A stretch of DNA of 9,664 bases, taken from the NCBI GenBank assembly GCA_023249715.1, contig JAHFCA010000002.1, positions 15,020 to 24,683 on the forward strand, written 5' to 3'. Every line of letters starts with the position of its first letter. Position 1 is the stretch's first letter. Below are positions 1 to 6,231 of the stretch, piece by piece. The stretch comes from Elusimicrobiota bacterium. GTDB lineage: Bacteria > Elusimicrobiota > Elusimicrobia > 2-02-FULL-39-32. Both the position numbers and the translations under genes were made by a program. The notes beneath the pieces are model-generated. The model worked only from the letters and a program-made list of their open reading frames with translations. It made no database searches and was not told the DNA's origin.

Positions 1-257
1 AAAATTTAACCAACAAAGAAGGAGAAAAGTTAAAGCTGGAAGATATCGGCGCGTTTTTAAACTCGGGACCAGCTGCTTCTGGCCAGGAGATTCAACTCAT
101 CACTGATTTAGCCTCTCGCTGGAACCAAACCGCAAACAAAACATTCCGAATTCAAGTATACCAAGCCATCACCTTAGCGCTGGTGAAACTGGTGTTGAGC
201 CAGCCAGACATCCAAGAAGAAATCAAAAACGACAAAGCTGTCGAATTCAGCCAGTAG
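1..257 (+). CDS. Unrecognised protein, C-terminal 84 residues only
   Basis: This is the 3' end of a gene that begins before the window. It is open from position 3 and stops at TAG 255-257. The visible 84 residues look like real coding sequence: mixed polar and hydrophobic, probably mostly alpha-helical, with a hydrophobic stretch (QAITLALVKLVLSQP) near the end and a charged tail. I see no signal sequence, cysteine pair, nucleotide-binding loop or other family motif, and I do not recognise the family. The gene converges on sdhB, so it is not part of the sdh operon. Function unknown. I am fairly sure of the reading frame because it stays open throughout while the two other plus-strand frames are interrupted. 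Confidence 0.6.
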   Translation, partial: NLTNKEGEKLKLEDIGAFLNSGPAASGQEIQLITDLASRWNQTANKTFRIQVYQAITLALVKLVLSQPDIQEEIKNDKAVEFSQ

Positions 258-406
258 TTGTTCACTGGAAAAAAGAATTTACTACGGCTACTACTTTCTA
301 TCTGGGGGATTTCCTTACCGCTCGAATTGGGGGAGGTTGCTACCGTAAACCGGAAGACTTGAAAAAGTTAAGAAAACTGAAATTGTTTGAAATACAGGCT
401 TGAGGG
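258..406. other. Convergent intergenic gap, no clear terminator
   Basis: This 149-bp gap lies between the plus-strand partial gene and the end of sdhB. I see no stable hairpin followed by a T-run on either strand, so any terminator here is not of the classical intrinsic form. One plus-strand frame stays open from 107 to a stop at 401-403 without an ATG, GTG or TTG before its last third. The other frames also stay open for some distance, so this is weak evidence for coding. Confidence 0.4.
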
Positions 407-1105
407 TTAGATTTTTCTGAAGAGGAGTTTTCGTTTTACTTCGCCGATGGCGGCGGTGACGTCGATATCGCGGGGGCAGGCTTCGACACAGTTAAAAATG
501 GTGCGGCAGCGCCAGACTCCTTCTCTATCTCCTAAAATATCTAACCGTTCTTCGCCACCCTGATCCCGAGAATCTTGAATAAAGCGGTGGGCTTGCACAA
601 TGGCGGCAGGGCCCACATAGTCTGGGTCCGACCAGAAAGAAGGGCAAGCGGTAGTGCAGCAGGCGCAAAGAATGCATTTGGTGGTATCGTCAAACCGTTC
701 CCTTTCTTGGGGAGATTGCGGGCGCTCTTTTTGGGGAGCCGCTTCGTTTTGAATTAAATAGGGTTTTACGGAGCGGTATTTTTCAAAGAAAGCTTCCATG
801 TCCACGACCAGATCTTTAATAATTTTAAATCCCTTCATGGGTTCTACCACGATGGGTTGTTGTAAATTGCGGATAAGCACTTTGCAAGCTAAAAGGTTAC
901 GCCCGTTAATGCGCATACCGTCGGAACCGCAAATGCCATGAGCGCAGGATTTACGCAAAGTTAAGGAACCATCCAAGAGTCCTTTTACTTGGAGCAGGGC
1001 GTCCAGAACTCTATCGGTAGGCTCCGCCTCTACAGAATAGTTTTCAAAATGGGGTTGGGCATCCGTTTCCGGATTATAACGCTGAATTTTTAGTTCTACT
1101 TTCAT
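407..1105 (-). CDS. sdhB: Succinate dehydrogenase iron-sulfur subunit SdhB
   Basis: SdhB carries electrons from the FAD of SdhA to quinone through three iron-sulfur clusters, on the cytoplasmic face of the membrane in complex II. The protein has 232 residues, a normal length. The N-terminal ferredoxin domain holds the [2Fe-2S] ligands C54, C59, D62 and C74; Asp as third ligand matches E. coli SdhB. The C-terminal domain has C144, C147, C150 and C210 for [4Fe-4S], and C154, C200 and C206 for [3Fe-4S]. After C154 the sequence is PSFWSDPDYVGPAAIV, so Ser159 stands where the E. coli and mitochondrial enzymes have the second Trp (E. coli W164) that touches the quinone. Actinobacterial-type SdhB also tends to lack it. 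The ATG overlaps the sdhA stop by one base (TAATG), which implies translational coupling. It is the last gene of the operon. Confidence 0.97.
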   Translation of the reverse strand: MKVELKIQRYNPETDAQPHFENYSVEAEPTDRVLDALLQVKGLLDGSLTLRKSCAHGICGSDGMRINGRNLLACKVLIRNLQQPIVVEPMKGFKIIKDLVVDMEAFFEKYRSVKPYLIQNEAAPQKERPQSPQERERFDDTTKCILCACCTTACPSFWSDPDYVGPAAIVQAHRFIQDSRDQGGEERLDILGDREGVWRCRTIFNCVEACPRDIDVTAAIGEVKRKLLFRKI

Positions 1106-2835
1106 TAATATTTTCGTTCCTGGGGTTGAAATTTGGTGATCTTAACCGGCTTATAGCTTAATTTTACACTGTCATTGGAGAGAGACGCAAGCGTATGTTT
1201 TAACCATTGGGCATCGTTTCTTTTGGGATAATCTTCCCGGTAGTGGGCGCCGCGGGATTCTGTTCGCGCCAGAGCGCTCTCTACGGTAACCCAGGCTAAA
1301 TCAATTAAATTAAGCAGTTCCACCGCGTCTAAAAGTTCAGAATTAAAAACCTGGCTTTTGTCCGATATGGTTAAATTCGTAGAACGTTCTTTCAATGTCT
1401 TAACTTTTGTGAGAGCTTCTTTTAAAAGTTTTTCTGTTCTAAAGACGCCGCAAAGATCCATCATAAAACTTTGCAGATCGGATCTTAAGGGGGCAATTCT
1501 TTCTGAACCCGATTTAAATTGGTTCAATAAAGCCCGGCTTGGTTCTTCGCTATTGGACGGAAGCGGGGAAAATTCTGTTTCCTTACAATAGTTCGCCATA
1601 GAAAGTCCCGCCCGCCGACCAAAGACGAGTATATCCACTAAAGAATTCGTTCCCAAACGGTTCGCGCCGTGCACAGAAACACAGGCGCACTCGCCGGCGG
1701 CGTAGAATCCTTTTAGCGCAGTCCCGTTTTCATCTACGACTACTTCAGAATTAAAATTGGTGGGGATTCCTCCCATAGCATAGTGGGCAGTGGGTTGAAT
1801 GGGAATAAGATCCTTAACGGGATCAATCCCCATGTACGTGCGCACAAAATCGGAAATATCGGGGAGCTTTTTCTCGATCACTTCTTTACCAAGATGAGTT
1901 AAATCCAGATGAACATAATCTTTCCCGCCGATGCCCCGGCCATCCCGCACTTCTAAATAGATACAGCGGGAAACGATATCTCGAGGCGCTAAATCTTTAA
2001 TGGTGGGGGCGTACCGCTCCATAAAACGTTCGCCGTTATTGTTGCGAATGATGCCTCCCTCTCCGCGGCACGCTTCCGACAATAAAATTCCCATTTTATA
2101 AATTCCAGTCGGGTGAAATTGAAAAAATTCCATGTCTTCTAAGGGAATTCCGTTGCGCAAAGCGATCGCCATGCCGTCTCCGGTGAGGGCGTGAGCGTTA
2201 GAAGTAATTTTAAACATTCTGCCCGAGCCCCCTGTGGCAAAAAGAACGGATTTGGCATGGAATAGGTGGAGCTCGCCTGTTTGCACGGCGTAAGCTACCA
2301 CCCCTCTGCAAACTTTGTCTTGAACAATTAAGTCAATGACATGAAATTCGTCGAAGAATTTTACTTCATTCTTAATGCATTGTTGGTAGAGAGTTTGCAG
2401 AATCATGTGGCCGGTGCGGTCGGCGGCAAAGCAAGCCCGTTGCACCGGGGCTTTCCCGTGTTCTTTGGTGTGGCCGCCAAAACGGCGTTGATCTATTTTT
2501 CCTTCGGGAGTGCGGTTAAATGGAAGGCCTAAATGTTCGAGTTCATAGACGGTCTCCACCGCTTCTTGGCACATAATTTCCACGGCGTCCTGGTCGGCTA
2601 AATAGTCGGACCCTTTGACGGTGTCGAACATGTGCCACTCGGCATGATCTTCTTCTTTATTTCCTAAAGCCGCGCCAATTCCGCCCTGGGCCGCTCCCGT
2701 ATGAGAACGAGTGGGGTACAGTTTCGATAATACGGCAGTGGGGACTTTATTTTGGGAAAGGGCCAATGCCGCATAAAGGCCGGCTCCTCCTCCTCCAACT
2801 ACAATGGCATCAAATTGGTGAATGGTTCCACTCAT
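1105..2835 (-). CDS. sdhA: Succinate dehydrogenase flavoprotein subunit SdhA
   Basis: SdhA is the catalytic subunit, oxidising succinate to fumarate in the TCA cycle with covalently bound FAD. It has 576 residues, slightly shorter than E. coli SdhA (588). A dinucleotide-binding loop GGGGAGLYAAL lies at about 14-24. H45 in RSHTGAAQGG is the histidine that carries FAD. Substrate and catalytic residues are in place: H241 (FHPTG), E254 and R257 (SEACRGEGG), R285 (APRDIV, the proton-shuttle arginine), H351 (HYAMGG) and R393 (HGANRLGTNSL). The helical C-terminal domain, with RGAHYREDYP at 528-537, is complete. The start ATG overlaps the sdhD stop by four bases (ATGA) and the stop overlaps the sdhB start by one. 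No key residue is missing. Fumarate reductase is a conceivable alternative, but the partner subunits argue for a dehydrogenase. Confidence 0.98.
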   Translation of the reverse strand: MSGTIHQFDAIVVGGGGAGLYAALALSQNKVPTAVLSKLYPTRSHTGAAQGGIGAALGNKEEDHAEWHMFDTVKGSDYLADQDAVEIMCQEAVETVYELEHLGLPFNRTPEGKIDQRRFGGHTKEHGKAPVQRACFAADRTGHMILQTLYQQCIKNEVKFFDEFHVIDLIVQDKVCRGVVAYAVQTGELHLFHAKSVLFATGGSGRMFKITSNAHALTGDGMAIALRNGIPLEDMEFFQFHPTGIYKMGILLSEACRGEGGIIRNNNGERFMERYAPTIKDLAPRDIVSRCIYLEVRDGRGIGGKDYVHLDLTHLGKEVIEKKLPDISDFVRTYMGIDPVKDLIPIQPTAHYAMGGIPTNFNSEVVVDENGTALKGFYAAGECACVSVHGANRLGTNSLVDILVFGRRAGLSMANYCKETEFSPLPSNSEEPSRALLNQFKSGSERIAPLRSDLQSFMMDLCGVFRTEKLLKEALTKVKTLKERSTNLTISDKSQVFNSELLDAVELLNLIDLAWVTVESALARTESRGAHYREDYPKRNDAQWLKHTLASLSNDSVKLSYKPVKITKFQPQERKY

Positions 2836-3221
2836 TTTGGTTTAAAAGTAATAATCACCCAAGCTCCGCCTACGAGCAGAATCAGGGAGAAAGCATAGAG
2901 TAGAAATGTGCACCATTTTTTCCACATTCCGGGTCTTAAATAATCATCTAAAATAGTTCGAAGGCCGTTAAATCCGTGCAAGAGAGCCAAAAAAAGCATA
3001 ATTCCGTCGTAAATACGCCAAAAAGGGGTAGCCCATCTCTGCACCACAAACTGATAATTAATCGTGTCGATACTGTTGATTAAATGCATGATCACTAAAT
3101 GGCCAATGGCCATAAATAAAAGAACAATGCCACTGATACGCATAAAAACCCAGGCAAAAAGTTCAAAGGGGTTATCGTAGGGAATGGGTCGGCCGGATTT
3201 GTAATGGGTAGGTTCAGGCAT
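2832..3221 (-). CDS. sdhD: Succinate dehydrogenase membrane anchor SdhD
   Basis: This is the second small membrane anchor of complex II (129 residues), which with SdhC binds heme b and quinone. Three membrane segments are visible at about 22-48, 69-91 and 105-126. H82 is followed eleven residues later by D93-Y94, the spacing of the E. coli heme ligand H71 and quinone-site D82-Y83, so H82 is the likely heme ligand and Y94 the quinone-site tyrosine. A second histidine, H41, sits in the first membrane helix (IGHLVIM). The sequence FAWVFMRISG...GHL, then QRWATPFW and LHGFNGLRTILDDY, closely follows actinobacterial SdhD such as that of M. tuberculosis. The start lies 12 nt after the sdhC stop with no Shine-Dalgarno sequence, and the stop overlaps sdhA. 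Confidence 0.93.
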   Translation of the reverse strand: MPEPTHYKSGRPIPYDNPFELFAWVFMRISGIVLLFMAIGHLVIMHLINSIDTINYQFVVQRWATPFWRIYDGIMLFLALLHGFNGLRTILDDYLRPGMWKKWCTFLLYAFSLILLVGGAWVIITFKPK

Positions 3222-3233
3222 AATAAATTTTAT

Positions 3234-3578
3234 TTAGTGACGGAGCATGAGGAATGAGACAGGGATCATACCAATAGTGAATAAAGTCATTACTACATAA
3301 AACATCTGTTTATGATATTTTGTTCCGGAAGGCCAAAAATCCACCACGGTGATTCGAACACCGTTTAAAGAATGGTACAACACTGCGGCAAAGAGACCTA
3401 CTTCCCCTAATTTAAAGATGGGGTTCCGATAGAGCGCTATGACTTTGTTGTAGACTTCGGGCCCCCAAGCAATGAGAACGGTATCCACAATGTGGGCCAC
3501 CAAGAAGAGAAGGACGCCAATTCCCGTTAAACGATGTAAAATCCAAGACCATTCTCCTTCTTTCCCTCGGTAAAACAT
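3234..3578 (-). CDS. sdhC: Succinate dehydrogenase cytochrome b556 subunit SdhC
   Basis: SdhC is the first membrane anchor of complex II (114 residues, three membrane helices at about 16-38, 56-80 and 91-112). The helix-1 entry WILHRLTG holds H15 and R16, equivalent to the E. coli SILHR quinone-site segment (H30, R31), with W12 where E. coli has S27. H69 in LYHSLNGVR corresponds to E. coli heme ligand H84. A further histidine, H29, lies inside helix 1 (VAHIVDT). The pattern YRG..GEWSWILHR...AHIVDT...YHSLNGVRITVVDFW is that of actinobacterial SdhC, and the gene order C-D-A-B is also the same. The gene begins 24 nt after the upstream barrel gene. It has no Shine-Dalgarno sequence; a possible extended -10 (TG-G-TACTAT) ends 7 nt before the ATG. 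Confidence 0.94.
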   Translation of the reverse strand: MFYRGKEGEWSWILHRLTGIGVLLFLVAHIVDTVLIAWGPEVYNKVIALYRNPIFKLGEVGLFAAVLYHSLNGVRITVVDFWPSGTKYHKQMFYVVMTLFTIGMIPVSFLMLRH

Positions 3579-3585
3579 GGTAAAA

Positions 3586-3594
3586 ATAGTACCA
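3586..3594 (-). promoter_or_regulatory. Possible extended -10 directly before sdhC
   Basis: On the minus strand TGGTACTAT (TG-n-TACTAT) ends 7 nt before the sdhC ATG. The hexamer matches the sigma-70 consensus at four of six positions and has the TG extension. The -35 region at 17 nt (TATCCA) is poor. If used, transcription would begin at or next to the start codon, giving a leaderless sdhCDAB mRNA separate from readthrough of the upstream barrel gene. Weak evidence alone; it is listed because the same geometry recurs at other genes here. Confidence 0.25.
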
Positions 3595-3602
3595 AATATT
3601 TT

Positions 3603-4907
3603 TTAAAATGGATAGTCGATACCGACGAAAAGGGCGGTTCCTTCTTCCGAAAAGCCCAAATCTATAATTCCAACCACATTCGGTTTAACAATGGTGCGAA
3701 ATCCTAATCCCAAAACGTTATGAAAATCTACAATTTGGGTCTGGTTCCAGTTTCTTTCAACTGCCCCGGTTTCGAAAAAAGGAGTCAGTTCAAAATTTAC
3801 ATTTACATTAAAAGCTTTAAGGGTATAGAGGTGAATTCGCTCTTCCAAAGAAAAGAGTATTTTATTGCGGTCAATAAAACGGGCGTCTCCAAACCCTCGG
3901 TGAGAATCTTTCCCTCCCAATAGAGATTGTTCATAGAAAGGAGTATCCTCGCCCAGTTCTCCTTCCATTAAAAATCTCCAGCCGCTGATTAATTTTGTTC
4001 CAAAAGCCGGATAGAAGCCTTTAGCCTCTCCTCCGAGGCGGGCTAAATGGATGTCCCCGCCTAGAGGACCCGCTTTTTCCGCAAACAAATTGGCTGTATG
4101 CCCGTACGTGGGAGCCATAGGCAGATTGCGGGAATCGTAAGAAAGAGTAAGTCTTTGAGCAAATATAGATTGAGATTCTAAGACTCCTTTGGGCCTGGGA
4201 CTAAGGGAAGAAATTTGAGGTAACGCATCAATGGGACCGTCTACGACATCTACAATTCTAAAACGATTCGTGAGGATGAGTCTAAACTTTTCCCAAAAAT
4301 TGACTCCCGTTAAAAGTTGAAAGTGATTATTCCTTAAAGTGTAGTTCGCCCGCGCGGAATCTTTGGAATTGGGTCCTAAACCATAAAACCGCAAAGAACC
4401 ATCTCTCTGAACAGTAGCATCGCACTTAAAATAAAACCAATCTTTTAGAAAATAGGGGTCTTCGTAGCGAAAAGTGAAGCGGCGGTTCGTTTCCATGGCG
4501 TAAGAGGCAAGGATAAACATCTGGGCATGCTTCCGAGGGAACCAATAGTGACGCAGGGTGGTATTCACTTTAAAAATTTTGTTGTAGGTTATAGAAGGAG
4601 CTAGAATATGCTCTATCTCTTCCTTTTTATTGACAAACAAAAATACAGGGAGAATCCCCATCGTAACTCCCGAGTTGGGATCCGAGGAGGGAGCCGGCAA
4701 ATAGACTCTGGTTTTTCCGGGGGAGGCGGAGATCATAACATTAATAAGACTTTGCAAAAATTTTCTACCCATTGCATGGGCTTCTTTCATGGTCGCCTTC
4801 GCTTCCTCCACGACAGTTTGAGTTATTTTTGTAACGGTGGGAGTCTCTTGGGCCGCAATGGGAGCAGAGAGTATCAATATAAAGAGTAAACCTACTTTTA
4901 TTTGCAC
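3603..4907 (-). CDS. Outer-membrane beta-barrel protein, Omp85/BamA barrel family, no POTRA
   Basis: This is a predicted secreted outer-membrane protein of 434 residues. Residues 1-19 form a signal peptide (one Lys, hydrophobic core, APIAA at the cleavage site). Residues about 23-60 look like an amphipathic helix. The rest alternates in beta-strand fashion and ends in YPF, the C-terminal aromatic typical of barrel proteins recognised by Bam. DSRNLPMAPTYGH at 258-270 and LLGGKDSHRGFGDARFIDRN at 329-348 match the bacterial surface antigen (PF01103) barrel; R337-G338-F339 is the conserved RGF/Y tip of the Omp85 lid loop. There is no room for POTRA domains, so it is neither BamA nor a full TamA. 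Its role is unknown. The start is GTG at 4907; a stop lies four codons upstream in frame. It is the first gene of a probable unit with sdhCDAB. Confidence 0.8.
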   Translation of the reverse strand: MQIKVGLLFILILSAPIAAQETPTVTKITQTVVEEAKATMKEAHAMGRKFLQSLINVMISASPGKTRVYLPAPSSDPNSGVTMGILPVFLFVNKKEEIEHILAPSITYNKIFKVNTTLRHYWFPRKHAQMFILASYAMETNRRFTFRYEDPYFLKDWFYFKCDATVQRDGSLRFYGLGPNSKDSARANYTLRNNHFQLLTGVNFWEKFRLILTNRFRIVDVVDGPIDALPQISSLSPRPKGVLESQSIFAQRLTLSYDSRNLPMAPTYGHTANLFAEKAGPLGGDIHLARLGGEAKGFYPAFGTKLISGWRFLMEGELGEDTPFYEQSLLGGKDSHRGFGDARFIDRNKILFSLEERIHLYTLKAFNVNVNFELTPFFETGAVERNWNQTQIVDFHNVLGLGFRTIVKPNVVGIIDLGFSEEGTALFVGIDYPF

Positions 4908-4913
4908 GGTGGA

Positions 4914-4942
4914 ATTCTACTAAGTTTTTGTTAGAATGAAAA
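4914..4942 (-). promoter_or_regulatory. Predicted promoter for the barrel gene and sdh operon
   Basis: On the minus strand a -35 TTTTCA (4942-4937, four of six) is followed after exactly 17 nt by a -10 TAGAAT (4919-4914, five of six). Only 6 nt separate the -10 from the GTG at 4907, so the expected transcription start falls on the start codon and the message would be leaderless. The -35 overlaps the -10 of the divergent folK promoter. Confidence 0.45.
4929..4937 (+). promoter_or_regulatory. Predicted extended -10 promoter of folK
   Basis: TGTTAGAAT is an extended -10 (TG-n-TATAAT type, hexamer TAGAAT five of six). It ends 8 nt before the folK ATG, so transcription should start at or within a base or two of the start codon. 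No good -35 is present, which is tolerable for an extended -10 element. There is no Shine-Dalgarno sequence before folK, consistent with a leaderless message. Confidence 0.45.
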
Positions 4943-4945
4943 CCA

Positions 4946-5452
4946 ATGAAAAATTGGAAAAAAGTCTATTTGGGTTTGGGCAGTAATCTGGGGAATAGAA
5001 AGAAGCATCTATCGACCGCAAAAACTTTTCTAGATCGGGACCCGCATATAAAAATAATGCAGCGCTCTTCTATTTATAGGACCTCTCCCCTAGGCCCCGC
5101 CCAAAGAGATTTTTTAAACTCTGTTTTTCAAATTAAGACCCTTTACTCCCCTTTTCAATTGCTTTTGGTTCTTAAAGGAATAGAGAAGAAAATGAAGCGG
5201 AAAAAAACCGTTCGAGATGGGCCAAGGGTCATTGATCTCGATATTCTTTTATTTGAAAAAAAGGTTTTAAAGACCTCTTCACTCACTCTGCCTCATCCGA
5301 GAATCATGCAGCGGAGGTTTGTCCTGGTTCCATTCTGTGAATTAGCTCCCCATTTAAAATTGCCTCACTCCAAAAGAACGGTTTTTAAAGCTTTAAACGC
5401 ATTGACTCCAACGGATCAAAGAGTTAAGCTATACGGAAAATTTCCCGTATGA
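4946..5452 (+). CDS. folK: HPPK, folate pathway pyrophosphokinase
   Basis: FolK (2-amino-4-hydroxy-6-hydroxymethyldihydropteridine diphosphokinase) transfers pyrophosphate from ATP to 6-hydroxymethyl-7,8-dihydropterin in cytoplasmic folate synthesis. The 168 residues are a usual single-domain length. The N-terminal signature YLGLGSNLGNR lies at 8-18. The family motif RDGPRVIDLDILLF at 90-103 contains the Mg-binding D97 and D99, and LPHPRIMQRRFVLVPFCELAP at 115-135 is the typical C-terminal block. No folB or folP domain is fused or adjacent. The stop overlaps the panB start by four bases (ATGA), so the two are co-translated; folK beside panB is a familiar arrangement in other bacteria. An ATG ten bases upstream is out of frame. 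Confidence 0.96.
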   Translation: MKNWKKVYLGLGSNLGNRKKHLSTAKTFLDRDPHIKIMQRSSIYRTSPLGPAQRDFLNSVFQIKTLYSPFQLLLVLKGIEKKMKRKKTVRDGPRVIDLDILLFEKKVLKTSSLTLPHPRIMQRRFVLVPFCELAPHLKLPHSKRTVFKALNALTPTDQRVKLYGKFPV

Positions 5453-6231
5453 AAAAAATAACTACAAGTTCCCTTCTAGAGATGAAACATAAGGGTGAGA
5501 AGATTACTGCTCTCACCGCTTACGATGCCTCTATGTCAAAGCTCCTAAACCAATGTGAGATTGATATTGTTTTAGTGGGAGATTCCGTAGGGAATGTGAA
5601 ATTGGGATACGACAACACCATTCCTGTTACTGTATCGGAAATGCTCCACTACACTAAAGCGGTAAAAAGAGGCAACAGCTCTGCCCTTTTGGTGGCAGAC
5701 ATGCCTTATCTTTCATATCAGCTTTCCATTGAAGAGGCTAAAGCAAATGCGGGGCGCCTCATTAAAGAAGGGGGCGCCGAGGCCGTTAAAATAGAAGGAG
5801 GTTTAGAGTCTGCCAACGTGGTTAAAGCCTTAGTGGATATTAATATTCCGGTGATGGGACACTTGGGATTAACCCCGCAATCCATTTATAAAATGGGAGG
5901 TTACTCTATGCAAGGGAAAACTCCAGAATCCCAGGAAAAATGTATAACGGACGCAAAAATTTTGGAAGGGGCCGGAGTCTTTGCCATTGTGTTAGAGTGT
6001 ATCCCAGAGGAATTAGCCCGAGTAATCACCCAAAAGGTTAAGGTTCCCACCATTGGGATTGGAGCAGGCGCTGCCTGTGATGGCCAAGTGCTGGTCTTGG
6101 ATGATCTTTTAGGCCTTACCGAAGGGAAAATTCCCTCCTTTGTTAAACCGTATGCCCAATTACGTGACACAGTCGTTAAAGCGGTTCAGCGGTATCGTAA
6201 AGATGTAAAAAATTCCGATTTTCCAAATTGA
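5449..6231 (+). CDS. panB: 3-methyl-2-oxobutanoate hydroxymethyltransferase PanB
   Basis: PanB adds a hydroxymethyl group from 5,10-methylene-THF to alpha-ketoisovalerate, giving ketopantoate, the first committed step of pantothenate and CoA synthesis. It has 260 residues, normal for this TIM-barrel enzyme. The Mg ligands and substrate contacts are visible: D45 and S46 in VGDSVG, D84 in VADMPY, E116 in KIEGG, H138 in GHLGLTPQ, and the catalytic E183 in VLECIP. The glycine-rich IGIGAGAACDGQVLV at 202-216 is typical. panC and panD are not in the window, unlike the common panBC arrangement. The start overlaps folK (ATGA) and the stop overlaps the possible TTG start of the next gene (TTGA). Both FolK and PanB depend on the folate pool. 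Confidence 0.97.
   Translation: MKKITTSSLLEMKHKGEKITALTAYDASMSKLLNQCEIDIVLVGDSVGNVKLGYDNTIPVTVSEMLHYTKAVKRGNSSALLVADMPYLSYQLSIEEAKANAGRLIKEGGAEAVKIEGGLESANVVKALVDINIPVMGHLGLTPQSIYKMGGYSMQGKTPESQEKCITDAKILEGAGVFAIVLECIPEELARVITQKVKVPTIGIGAGAACDGQVLVLDDLLGLTEGKIPSFVKPYAQLRDTVVKAVQRYRKDVKNSDFPN

Noticed and set aside
225..230. AAAAAC run as a programmed -1 frameshift site in the partial gene
   Set aside because: The heptamer in frame is C AAA AAC, which does not fit X XXY YYZ, and I see no stable downstream hairpin.
4608..4889. Plus-strand open frame antisense to the barrel gene's N-terminus
   Set aside because: It lies wholly within the well-supported barrel gene, whose signal peptide is read from the other strand, and the translation shows no family motif.
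4902..4907. TTGCAC as a -35 box for folK
   Set aside because: It is 24 nt from the TAGAAT -10, too far for sigma-70, and it includes the complement of the barrel gene's start codon.
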